Assembly: GCA_963663665.2 (NCBI GenBank) | Contig: CAXXKP010000010.1 | Coordinates: 310,001 to 374,000 of the forward strand | From: SABI01 sp963663665 | Lineage (GTDB): Bacteria; Spirochaetota; Spirochaetia; Sphaerochaetales; Sphaerochaetaceae | Direction of reading: 5' to 3' | Length of the DNA stretch: 64,000 nucleotides | Shown: piece after piece, positions 34,812-43,343 of the stretch | Layout of the letters: each line of letters begins with the position of its first letter | How positions within the stretch are numbered: position 1 is the first letter of the stretch | Position numbers and translations under genes: made by a program | The notes under the pieces: generated by a model | Told to the model about the DNA's origin: nothing | Databases searched by the model: none | The model's input: the letters and a program-made list of their open reading frames with translations, nothing else

Positions 34812-35972
34812 ATGGGTGAACCCCGATTTAAAAATCATCTAGATGAAAGCATACTCACTTCACGTCAGAGTGAGAGAAAAAACGATATGCGTAGTGCATA
34901 TTATCGAGATACTACAGCAATAATTCATAGTTCTCCTTTTCGAAGGTTAAAACATAAAACGCAAGTATTCTTTGCACCATCGAATGATCACATTTGTACA
35001 CGTATAGAGCATGTGCTCCATGTAGCCTCAATTGCAAGTGCAATTTGTCAAGGGTTGAATCTAAACACAGATCTTGCCTGGGCAATTGGAATGGGTCACG
35101 ATCTTGGGCATACACCATTTGGTCATGTAGGTGAGAAGATTATTAATAGCCTCATGGAGGAGAAAGGACTGACTAATTTTGAACACGAAATTAATTCTCT
35201 CAGAATTGTCGATTTCCTTGCATTAAATGGGAGAGGGCTTAATCTCACATATGCAGTACGTGATGGAATTGTAAGTCATAATGGAGAGACTTTTCTCCAA
35301 ACTATTTTGCCCGATCATCAACAGAAAAACCTTTCACAAATAGTAACAAGGAAACAGCTTATTCCAAGTACCTGGGAGGGTGTAGTAGTCAGGTTTAGTG
35401 ACCAAATAGCCTATCTCGGAAGAGATTTTGAAGATGCTTGCAGACTTTCAGTTATTGATAAGAATGATTTGCCTTGTATCGTATCATCAACACTAGGTGA
35501 AACAAACTCAAAAATAATTGACACACTCGTACAAGATATCATCGCTCATAGTAAGCCAGAAACAGGCATTACATTTAGTGATGATATCTTTGCAGCCGTA
35601 AATGAATTTAAAAGATTTAACTACGAAAATATATATCTTTCTCCAATGCTAAAAGGGTATAAAGATTATTTTACCCGTCTATTATCACTCATAAGTGATT
35701 ATCTATACAATCTTTTTTCTACCTATACATTCAACACAGAACTATATATGAGGGAGAAAAACATGCTGAGTATTGGATTTAGCAATTATCTCGTAGATAT
35801 GAGAAGTGGATATGAAGATCATGATGGAAATTTTGACCGACTGATATTTGATTATATAGCCGGGATGAGTGATAATTTTGCATTAGATTGTGCAGATGAA
35901 ATATTGAAACCACATCATCTTAATGATGATATAGAACGGTCTTTCACAGGTAAATGGTTTGATGTTAGGTGA
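34812..35972 (+). CDS. dgt: dNTP triphosphohydrolase (dGTPase family)
   Basis: Removes triphosphate from dNTPs and so limits or balances the pool. The 386-residue HD-domain protein has TRIEHVLHVASIA (first His), GMGHDLGHTPFGH with the His-Asp pair at 96-97, and DGIVSHNGE. AGGAAG lies upstream of the ATG. It converges on nrdR, the repressor of ribonucleotide reductase, with only one base between the stops, so two regulators of dNTP supply meet here. Confidence 0.94.
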   Translation: MGEPRFKNHLDESILTSRQSERKNDMRSAYYRDTTAIIHSSPFRRLKHKTQVFFAPSNDHICTRIEHVLHVASIASAICQGLNLNTDLAWAIGMGHDLGHTPFGHVGEKIINSLMEEKGLTNFEHEINSLRIVDFLALNGRGLNLTYAVRDGIVSHNGETFLQTILPDHQQKNLSQIVTRKQLIPSTWEGVVVRFSDQIAYLGRDFEDACRLSVIDKNDLPCIVSSTLGETNSKIIDTLVQDIIAHSKPETGITFSDDIFAAVNEFKRFNYENIYLSPMLKGYKDYFTRLLSLISDYLYNLFSTYTFNTELYMREKNMLSIGFSNYLVDMRSGYEDHDGNFDRLIFDYIAGMSDNFALDCADEILKPHHLNDDIERSFTGKWFDVR

Positions 35973-35973
35973 T

Positions 35974-36438
35974 TTAGTCCATAGTATGAGTAATGCTTTC
36001 AATTTCTACAATAAATTGGTCTACTGAATTGAATGCTCTATACACTGAGGCAAAACGAACATAGGCTACAGTATCCAATTTATAAAGATGCTTTAATGAA
36101 ATCTCTCCTATGGTTTTTGATAATACTTCACGTTTATTACTTGCTATTAACACTATTTCATCTTCTATTAGTGAGAGAGTATGCTCAATAGTTTCACTTG
36201 AAATATTTCGTTTTTCAGTAGTAATGCGGATTCCTCTCTCAACTTTCTTAATATTGAAAGGTTCTCTGCGATTATCTCTTTTTATCACCATAATTGGCTT
36301 TTCTTCAATTCGTTCATAACTTGTGAAACGATAACCACAGTTAAGGCATTCCCGACGACGGCGAATTGTTGACCCGCTTCCATTTTGTCGAGATTCTAAA
36401 ACTTTGTCATTTGAATGAGAACAATGTGGACACAACAT
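35974..36438 (-). CDS. nrdR: Transcriptional repressor NrdR
   Basis: Represses ribonucleotide reductase genes when (d)ATP is bound. The 154-residue protein begins with a zinc ribbon (Cys3, Cys6, Cys31, Cys34, in LCPHCSHSND and RECLNCGYRF). The ATP-cone follows, starting PIMVIKRDNRREPFNIKKVE and reaching AYVRFASVYRAF. Length and layout are standard. AAAAGGA precedes the ATG. No nrd genes are in the window. Confidence 0.97.
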   Translation of the reverse strand: MLCPHCSHSNDKVLESRQNGSGSTIRRRRECLNCGYRFTSYERIEEKPIMVIKRDNRREPFNIKKVERGIRITTEKRNISSETIEHTLSLIEDEIVLIASNKREVLSKTIGEISLKHLYKLDTVAYVRFASVYRAFNSVDQFIVEIESITHTMD

Positions 36439-36637
36439 CTATTTAAAAATCCTTTTTATCAATGCTTATCATATCATATCTTCTTTGAGTTATCTATATT
36501 TTATAATAGGCTTCATTTCATCTTATTATTACAAAGTCAAATACACCAATTAATTAAAAAATTAAACAAAATGTTATAATATATTGTTAAATGCTCAAAT
36601 ATGTGTTAATAATAACAAATATAAAGTGAGGTAGGCA

Positions 36638-37300
36638 ATGGAATCTGTAAGTAATTCAGTGAAACGAATCATCGATCGAACCCCATTCCTCTATGAGATG
36701 CTCATTCAAGGAATTCTCAGCTATAGTAATTATGCAACATCGATTCATTCAATAGTCGAGAAATTACATGGGAAACCAGTGAAAACTTCTGCAATCATTA
36801 TGGCAGTGCGACGATATGGCGAAGAATTAAAACAAAAAGATCTTGAGCAGAAAAGTTCACCCCTCCAATATGAAATTGTAATGAAAACAAACATTTATGA
36901 CATTAACTTAACGAGAAGTAGTTCTGTCTTAGAGAAGATGAAAGACCTTTTTATGCTTGCTGATCCTTTAAGTGGTGATTTCTTGAATATTTCTGTCGGA
37001 TCCCATGAAATATCACTTTCAATAAGTGAAAAATATCTTCCTCAGTCTCTATCAATTTTAAAAGGAGAGACTATTCTCCATCAAGAAGGTGATCTTGTTG
37101 CTCTTTCTCTTGTGTTTACTGGAGATTTTATGTCTACACCAGGAATAGTATATGAGGCAGTAAGGAAGCTTGCATGGGAAGAAATTAACGTCAATGAGAT
37201 CATTTCAACAATGAATGAACTCACTTTTGTGATTAGAAGAGCTGATTCTATGAATGCATTTAGTGTCCTCCAAAGTTTTCTAGGAGGAGTAGAGGGATGA
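36638..37300 (+). CDS. Winged-helix/ACT-like regulatory protein
   Basis: A 220-residue protein. Residues 1-65 look like a winged helix (YEMLIQGILSYSNYATSIH, then VKTSAIIMAVRRYGEEL), and the rest like two ACT-type halves (ISVGSHEISLSISEKYL; GDLVALSLVFTGDFMSTPG). The layout recalls archaeal ACT-domain proteins of unknown role. It begins a three-gene unit: the THEP1-like NTPase starts four bases before its stop. TATAAT at 36575-36580 is the likely -10, giving a leader of about 50 bases with GAGG before the ATG. Ligand and target are unknown. Confidence 0.6.
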   Translation: MESVSNSVKRIIDRTPFLYEMLIQGILSYSNYATSIHSIVEKLHGKPVKTSAIIMAVRRYGEELKQKDLEQKSSPLQYEIVMKTNIYDINLTRSSSVLEKMKDLFMLADPLSGDFLNISVGSHEISLSISEKYLPQSLSILKGETILHQEGDLVALSLVFTGDFMSTPGIVYEAVRKLAWEEINVNEIISTMNELTFVIRRADSMNAFSVLQSFLGGVEG

Positions 37301-37827
37301 ATAGAAAGATTATTGTCATAAGTGGGGAAAGGGATAGTGGTAAAACACGACTAATGTATGCTATCTGCTCTTTACTTGACCTAGATGGTCATTCTATTGG
37401 AGGCATGATTCAAGTGCCGACGCTGCCAGCTCATGAGAAATCCACATATACTATTTCAGATCAATCAACTGGATTAAGTCAAGTTATTCTTTCGCAAAAT
37501 CAAAAAGAGGGCTATACACCATTTCAAAAATTCTATATAAACAATGATGCTTTTAACTGGGCTAATAATCAAATAATTACAGCCTGTTCATCAAATGATT
37601 ACATAATATTTGATGAAATAGGAAAATTAGAATTGATGAAGGATGGGTTTTATCCTTCGCTACAATATGCTCTAAAAAATTATGAAGGAATAATCATAAT
37701 GAATATACGTACTAGTTTTCTCAATGAAATATTAGAGGCCTTCTCAATTGAAAAAAATTCAATTTTACATATCACCTCTTCTCTCTCAAGTGATGAAGCA
37801 TATAAGCTGGTTTCAAATTATGAATGA
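37297..37827 (+). CDS. THEP1-like nucleoside-triphosphatase
   Basis: A 176-residue P-loop protein with GERDSGKT (residues 10-17) and Walker B YIIFDEIGKLEL. The phrase DEIGK(L/M)EL after the Walker B aspartate is typical of the THEP1/NTPase_1 family, known as slow NTPases in Thermotogales, archaea and animals. The start overlaps the preceding stop (ATGA), so translation is coupled. Physiological substrate is unknown. Confidence 0.75.
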   Translation: MNRKIIVISGERDSGKTRLMYAICSLLDLDGHSIGGMIQVPTLPAHEKSTYTISDQSTGLSQVILSQNQKEGYTPFQKFYINNDAFNWANNQIITACSSNDYIIFDEIGKLELMKDGFYPSLQYALKNYEGIIIMNIRTSFLNEILEAFSIEKNSILHITSSLSSDEAYKLVSNYE

Positions 37828-38503
37828 ATTGTATTGGTTAGTTATGCTTCTTTTCAATTTTCTCTTTATTCTAATAGCTTTTCGATTTTGGGGTAAAATC
37901 GGGCTGTTCATTTGGATTCCGATTTCAGTAATCATAGCTAATATTCAAGTAACAAAGACGATAAATCTATTTGCTCTAGAGGCTACTTTAGGGAATATTG
38001 TATACGCTACAAGTTTTCTTGCAACAGATATTCTTAGTGAATGCTATTCAAAAGAAGATGCAAAAAAAGCGGTATATATAGGGTTTTTCTCTATGATCGT
38101 TATGAGTGTGTTGATGAATATAGCACTTTTATTCACACCAAGTGAATCAGATTTCGTCCAAGAAAGTATGAAGACAATTTTCCTCCTTATGCCGAGAATA
38201 ACTGTTGCTTCTCTCATTGCGTATGCTCTTAGTCAACTTCATGACATTTACTCTTTCGCAAGAATTAAGAAAGCTTTACCTTCAAAAAAACATCTTTGGA
38301 TTAGAAATAATGGGTCTACTATTATAAGTCAATTAATAGATTCTGTTGTATTTACCATAGTAGCATTTTGGGGAGTCTTTGAAATGAATACCCTTTTAAG
38401 TATATTCATTTCTACCTATCTGTTGAAGGTTATTGTCGCAGTTTTTGATACACCATTTATGTATCTTGCAGTAAACTGGCACAATAAAAAGATTATTTCT
38501 TAG
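37820..38503 (+). CDS. yhhQ: YhhQ/DUF165-type queuosine-precursor transporter
   Basis: A 227-residue membrane protein starting at the ATG at 37820, inside the last codons of the NTPase gene. Six or so hydrophobic segments are visible, with the family stretch LEATLGNIVYATSFLATDILSE split over the second and third, and later IISQLIDSVVFTIVAFWG. In E. coli YhhQ imports preQ0/preQ1 for tRNA queuosine. No preQ1 riboswitch is recognisable upstream. It converges with the phosphatase gene, overlapping it by four bases. Confidence 0.85.
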   Translation: MNELYWLVMLLFNFLFILIAFRFWGKIGLFIWIPISVIIANIQVTKTINLFALEATLGNIVYATSFLATDILSECYSKEDAKKAVYIGFFSMIVMSVLMNIALLFTPSESDFVQESMKTIFLLMPRITVASLIAYALSQLHDIYSFARIKKALPSKKHLWIRNNGSTIISQLIDSVVFTIVAFWGVFEMNTLLSIFISTYLLKVIVAVFDTPFMYLAVNWHNKKIIS

Positions 38504-39291
38504 GTTTTACTAAACAATGTTTTCATCGTCTCTACTGCTTCTTTGGTTCCACTATATAACACAGATTGGAACATCTGCCTTTCTTTAAGAAGCGCATCAG
38601 TATAAATGAACGGGGAATCATCTTCAAAAACTGTCGTAAATCCTTGATTTACTAACAGAGCATGCGCTCCAGCTACATCCCATACATAGCAGGGCACGGA
38701 AAGAGAACCTTGAATATGAGAGTGTATAAGTGGACTTATCATATGAAGTATATTCGAGCCAAAACAACGAATCTTTCCTTCATATTTCTTCATAGAAACA
38801 TACCGCGGAGCATGAGACGCCATCGTAAGTTGTTCAAGTTCTTTCACTACAAGTCGAGGAACATATAAGTTATTATTCATCATAAGCTTTTTGCCAGGAT
38901 CTAGTCGTAAAAATAGACCTTCATCACGGGATAAACCCCATCTAGGAGCATAAACCATCGCTCCAACTGGAGCTCTGTGTGTGTCAATAATTCCAATTGA
39001 TACACACCAGCCAGGAAGTCCTTGAGAGTAGGCATCTGTACCATCAATTGGATCTATAATAAAAGTAAATTCCTTTGACTCATCAAATGGGAAGAGACTT
39101 TCTTCGCTCATAATATTTGCATCAGGAAATAATTGGTGTATTGAATAGCTTAGTTGTTCACTAATATACAAGTCTGTTTGAGTCAGAGCTGAGCCATCAC
39201 TCTTAAATGAAACGGATATATCTTTTTGAGCATGAACTGCATACTCACCCATCTGTAAAACTTTATCTTTTAATTGATCAAACCTTTCCAT
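38500..39291 (-). CDS. Inositol-monophosphatase-family phosphatase (CysQ/SuhB-like)
   Basis: A 263-residue Mg-dependent, Li-sensitive-type sugar or nucleotide phosphatase. The metal site is visible as MSEESLFPF followed by IDPIDGTDAYSQGLPGWC, and the second metal aspartate in CYVWDVAGAHALL. Substrates in this family range from inositol phosphate to 3'-phosphoadenosine 5'-phosphate; the motifs do not separate them. It is divergent from mfd with 39 bases between starts. Confidence 0.85.
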   Translation of the reverse strand: MERFDQLKDKVLQMGEYAVHAQKDISVSFKSDGSALTQTDLYISEQLSYSIHQLFPDANIMSEESLFPFDESKEFTFIIDPIDGTDAYSQGLPGWCVSIGIIDTHRAPVGAMVYAPRWGLSRDEGLFLRLDPGKKLMMNNNLYVPRLVVKELEQLTMASHAPRYVSMKKYEGKIRCFGSNILHMISPLIHSHIQGSLSVPCYVWDVAGAHALLVNQGFTTVFEDDSPFIYTDALLKERQMFQSVLYSGTKEAVETMKTLFSKT

Positions 39292-39319
39292 TGAATACCA
39301 ATCCTTAAATGTGTTAAAT
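39291..39319 (+). promoter_or_regulatory. Candidate promoter for mfd
   Basis: TTGAAT at 39291-39296, a 17-base spacer and TTAAAT at 39314-39319. The predicted start is about five bases before the mfd ATG, too short for a Shine-Dalgarno. The -10 box matches consensus at only four of six positions. Confidence 0.4.
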
Positions 39320-39330
39320 TATGTGCGGTT

Positions 39331-42300
39331 ATGAAACAGCTAATACATTCTCACCTTCAATCCTATATCAAAACAAGTGAATCCTACAAGGCATTTACTT
39401 CAAATACTCATGTTCCATATATAATAGAAGGTGTGAGTGGATATCCTCTTGCATATACTATTCACACCTATCAACGCTATCTTAATAAGAGAGTGTGGGT
39501 TGTAACACCTACGGCAGAGATGGCAAAAGAATTATTTCAGGATTTAAAAGTAATTGGATCTACTGTGATGATGATGCAAAGTAGTGGGAAAAAACTCTAT
39601 AGTACTTATGAAGGTAGTGAAAGTGAATATGAACTCATATCTTCCTTCCAAAGAGCACATTTAATGAAGAGTGGTATAGTAATCATACCATTAAGAACAT
39701 TTGTATCGCCTGTTCCTTCTCTCTCATTATTGAAAGATGCTGAAATAACCTTTAAATTGCACGATACGTTTGAACCAACGAGTATGAGTACTCTTCTAGT
39801 AAATGCGGGGTACTATAGATCTCCTACTACAACAGTGCCTGGAGAGTTTAGCATACATGGGGAGATATTTGACTTTTTCCCCCATGATACCTCTTTAGCT
39901 GTGAGAATACATGGAGGATGGGATGAAATTGAGAAAATAACTTTTTTTGATCCTATCACCCAAGACATGGTGAAAACAGCTAGCAGTGTAACCTGCACTC
40001 TTTTACATGAAAATAAAATGGGAGCTTGGGGGCACATAGATGAATACTTTAAAAATGACGATTATTCATTTTTCATTTCTCAAGAAAGACTTATCTCTTC
40101 ATTTCACTCTTTAACTATTGAAGCAAAAGCACTTTATAGAGATGCTTTTATTAAAGATAGAGATTCTCCTAAACCTGATAAAATTCTTTTGGAATTTCCA
40201 GCATTTTATGAAGATAGTAAATCATGCACCACAATAGTAGATGTAAAGGGACAAATTGAAGGTTCTTACAAATTTGATGTCGATGGCCCTCATTCCTATT
40301 TTGGAAATTTTGTTCTCCTTAAAGAGGATCTCACAAACCTTTTCAAACATAATTACAACGTAGTTATTTTTGCAGGAAGTGAAATTCAAAAAAAGCGATT
40401 GCATACGATGCTCTCTATGTTTAATAATCTTACCATCCTTACAGACGAAATTAGTGGCGGTTTTTCTATTACTCAGGAAAAACTTAGTGTATTGTGTGAT
40501 CATGAAATATTTGGAAGAAGAAAGCTCGTAACAAATACTCTTCATAAAGTACAATCTTCACCCCTCGATTCTTTTGTTGATCTTAGTGAAGGTGATTATG
40601 TTGTACATATAAGTTATGGAATTGGACGGTTTGATAAAATTGACCGAGTAAGTATGAGTGGGAAAGAACGTGATTATATAAAAATTGAATATGCAGATAA
40701 AGAAATTCTTTTTGTCCCTATTGAACAAGCAAATCTTATTCAACGATATATAGGAAGTGAAGGGAAAGCTCCAAAATTAGACAAAATCGGTGGACAAGGT
40801 TGGGAAGCTAAAAAATCCAAAGCACGAAAATCTGCAGAACAACTTGCTTCTAGACTCATTGAACTTTATGCAAAAAGAAAGAGTAGTATTGGTTTTTCAT
40901 ATCCTAAAGATACAGATTGGCAATTAGAGTTTGAAGCATCTTTTCCCTATTCAGAGACTGAGGATCAACTTGTATGTGTTGAGGATATTAAACGAGATAT
41001 GGAGTCTCCTATAGTAATGGATCGCCTTGTATGTGGCGATGTTGGATACGGTAAGACAGAGATTGCTTTAAGAGCAGCTTTTAAAGCTGTTATGGCAGGT
41101 AAACAAGTAGCATTTCTTGCTCCAACTACCATTCTAGCAGAACAGCACTACGAAACTTTAAAAAATCGTTTAGGTACATTCCCTGTCCAAAGTGCAGTGA
41201 TGAGTAGAATTATCCCTAAAAAAGAACAAAAAGAAATTCTTAAAAAGGTGGAATCCGGTAATGTAGATATCCTTGTTGGAACACATAGAATTTTACAAAA
41301 AGATATAAAATATAAAAATCTTGGGTTACTTATTATAGATGAAGAACAACGTTTTGGGGTGAAAGATAAAGAAAAAGTGAAGGAATTGAAGGCAAATATT
41401 GATTCATTAGCCCTCTCTGCAACACCAATACCAAGAACACTCTATATGTCTCTCTTGAAAATAAGAGATATGTCACTCCTCACCACACCTCCGATACAAA
41501 GAAGACCTATTAAAACAATAATTGAAGAATATAATATTAAACATGTAATGAATGCTATCCGCAGTGAAGTAAAGAGAGGAGGCCAGGTATTTTATCTTCA
41601 TAATAGAATCAACACTTTAGATGAAGTTATTATGATGCTACATAAAGAGATGCCCGAACTCTCTGTTGCAACAGTTCATGGACAGATGGATCCTAATAAG
41701 ATAGAAGATGTAATGCATATGTTTATTCATCAAGGGATAAGTGTTCTTGTATCAACAACTTTGATTGAAAATGGAATTGATATTCCCAATGTGAATACAA
41801 TCATTATCGATAGAGCAGACCGGTATGGAGTATCACAACTCTATCAACTTCGAGGTAGAGTCGGCAGGGGAGATAAAGAGGCTTTTGCCTATCTTTTTTA
41901 TCCTTCTATGGCTCAAATGTCAGAAATTGCAATAAAAAGATTGAAAGTTATATCTGAACATACTGATCTAGGTAGTGGTTTTAAGATTGCTATGAAAGAT
42001 ATGGAAATTAGAGGTACTGGAAACCTATTAGGGCGGGAACAAAGTGGACAACTTGCTTCTGTTGGGCTCGATATGTATATGAGAATCCTTGATGAAGCTA
42101 TAGCAGACCTCACAAAGGAAGATAAAGTCATTGATGATGAAGTATTCTTAGAACTTGATTATTCTGGTTTTATTCCAGATTCATATATCAATGATCCTTC
42201 AGTTAAATTTGAAATATATAAGAAGATTGCATCTATTAAAACAGACGGAGAACTAGGAAGTCTAGGTGGAGAACTCCTAGAAAGGTTTGGGCCTCCACCT

Positions 42301-42576
42301 GAAGTCGTTGCTAATCTCATGTATATTGCTCAGTTGAAAATCCTCTGCAAACAGCTGTCAATCCAGCATCTTAAAGAACGTAACGGATTAGTTCATGTTA
42401 CTTTCAGAAAAGTTAAGGATATCTCTATAGATAAAGTAATGGAACTTATGAAATTGAGAAATAAGAAAGTCTCACTTGACCCTAAAAGGATGAATGTATT
42501 AATTCTTAAAACTGATGCAGTCTCACTTAGAGATAAATCAGTATTCATCCTAGAAACCCTACAAAGACTTTTATAA
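39331..42576 (+). CDS. mfd: Transcription-repair coupling factor Mfd
   Basis: Removes RNA polymerase stalled at lesions and recruits UvrA. A 1081-residue protein: a UvrB-like N-terminal module, then the polymerase-interacting CarD-like domain (SEGDYVVHISYGIGRFDKID, about residues 425-445), then RecG-like translocase motifs. These are GDVGYGKTEIALRA (Walker A), LLIIDEEQRFGVKDKEK (Walker B), SATPIPRTLYM and QLRGRVGRG. The C-terminal TRCF domain closes the protein. Usual length for Mfd. The trmB gene follows after 14 bases. Confidence 0.96.
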   Translation: MKQLIHSHLQSYIKTSESYKAFTSNTHVPYIIEGVSGYPLAYTIHTYQRYLNKRVWVVTPTAEMAKELFQDLKVIGSTVMMMQSSGKKLYSTYEGSESEYELISSFQRAHLMKSGIVIIPLRTFVSPVPSLSLLKDAEITFKLHDTFEPTSMSTLLVNAGYYRSPTTTVPGEFSIHGEIFDFFPHDTSLAVRIHGGWDEIEKITFFDPITQDMVKTASSVTCTLLHENKMGAWGHIDEYFKNDDYSFFISQERLISSFHSLTIEAKALYRDAFIKDRDSPKPDKILLEFPAFYEDSKSCTTIVDVKGQIEGSYKFDVDGPHSYFGNFVLLKEDLTNLFKHNYNVVIFAGSEIQKKRLHTMLSMFNNLTILTDEISGGFSITQEKLSVLCDHEIFGRRKLVTNTLHKVQSSPLDSFVDLSEGDYVVHISYGIGRFDKIDRVSMSGKERDYIKIEYADKEILFVPIEQANLIQRYIGSEGKAPKLDKIGGQGWEAKKSKARKSAEQLASRLIELYAKRKSSIGFSYPKDTDWQLEFEASFPYSETEDQLVCVEDIKRDMESPIVMDRLVCGDVGYGKTEIALRAAFKAVMAGKQVAFLAPTTILAEQHYETLKNRLGTFPVQSAVMSRIIPKKEQKEILKKVESGNVDILVGTHRILQKDIKYKNLGLLIIDEEQRFGVKDKEKVKELKANIDSLALSATPIPRTLYMSLLKIRDMSLLTTPPIQRRPIKTIIEEYNIKHVMNAIRSEVKRGGQVFYLHNRINTLDEVIMMLHKEMPELSVATVHGQMDPNKIEDVMHMFIHQGISVLVSTTLIENGIDIPNVNTIIIDRADRYGVSQLYQLRGRVGRGDKEAFAYLFYPSMAQMSEIAIKRLKVISEHTDLGSGFKIAMKDMEIRGTGNLLGREQSGQLASVGLDMYMRILDEAIADLTKEDKVIDDEVFLELDYSGFIPDSYINDPSVKFEIYKKIASIKTDGELGSLGGELLERFGPPPEVVANLMYIAQLKILCKQLSIQHLKERNGLVHVTFRKVKDISIDKVMELMKLRNKKVSLDPKRMNVLILKTDAVSLRDKSVFILETLQRLL

Positions 42577-42590
42577 AAGGATATTCTGAA

Positions 42591-43310
42591 ATGGAAAGTA
42601 CAAAACAAAGAGTAGATAAAAAAGATATAGATGGAAAGAGAAGTATAAAAAGCTTCGTACTGAGAACTAATTCATTATCTGAATATCAAAAAGAAGCTTT
42701 AGTAAAATATAGCGACACCTATACAATTCCTTTCAAAGAGGAGCTTATTGATTACTCAGCCATCTATAAAAATAACAATCCCCTCATTATTGAAATTGGT
42801 TTTGGTATGGGAGATGCTACTAAAGAAATAGCAATGAATAAAAGAGATAAAAATTTTCTTGCTATTGAAGTATTCTTAAGTGGATTTACCAAACTGCTAT
42901 CTTATGTTGGAGAAAATAAAGTGGAGAATCTCCGTCTCATGCGATTTGATGCAGTCAGTGTGTTACAAGACATGATACGCGATGAATCGGTTAGTGGATT
43001 TCATATTTTTTTCCCTGATCCTTGGCCAAAAAAAAGACAGCAAAAGAGGCGATTGATACAACCTGAATTTGTAAATCTCTTATCAAAGAAGTTAGTTAAA
43101 GGTGGATATATCTATTGCGTTACTGATTGGAAAGAATATGCACAGCAAATGGTAGATGTATTTGAGACATGTAATTCACTTATAAATCCCCATAAAGACT
43201 ACAGTAATCGTGTTGAATGGCGTCCTACTACCAGTTTTGAGAAGAAAGGGTTGGAAAAAGGACATGAAATAAAAGAAATATGGGTAGAGAAAAAAGTGGG
43301 TGAAGAATAA
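42591..43310 (+). CDS. trmB: tRNA (guanine-46-N7)-methyltransferase
   Basis: Methylates G46 of tRNA with S-adenosylmethionine. The 239-residue protein has the SAM loop IEIGFGMGDATKEIA and the family motif FFPDPWPKKRQQKRRLI, with the late TDWKEYAQQM. An N-terminal basic stretch of about 40 residues precedes the core. AAAAGGA lies upstream of the ATG. The last codons overlap the terminator stem. Confidence 0.95.
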   Translation: MESTKQRVDKKDIDGKRSIKSFVLRTNSLSEYQKEALVKYSDTYTIPFKEELIDYSAIYKNNNPLIIEIGFGMGDATKEIAMNKRDKNFLAIEVFLSGFTKLLSYVGENKVENLRLMRFDAVSVLQDMIRDESVSGFHIFFPDPWPKKRQQKRRLIQPEFVNLLSKKLVKGGYIYCVTDWKEYAQQMVDVFETCNSLINPHKDYSNRVEWRPTTSFEKKGLEKGHEIKEIWVEKKVGEE

Positions 43311-43323
43311 CTCCCTCACCCAC
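43296..43323. terminator. Hairpin between trmB and the EF-G II-like gene
   Basis: GTGGGTGA / TCACCCAC, a perfect eight-base-pair stem around a 12-base loop that includes the trmB stop. GCTTTTATG follows on the plus strand, and a run of A precedes it, so it may serve both convergent genes. Confidence 0.65.
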
Positions 43324-43343
43324 GCTTTTATGTAACTAAAATC

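Noticed and set aside
36439..36637. preQ1 riboswitch or NrdR box in the gap before the transporter unit
   Set aside because: The AT-rich sequence contains a TATAAT box but no preQ1-type pseudoknot and no pair of NrdR boxes that I could align.
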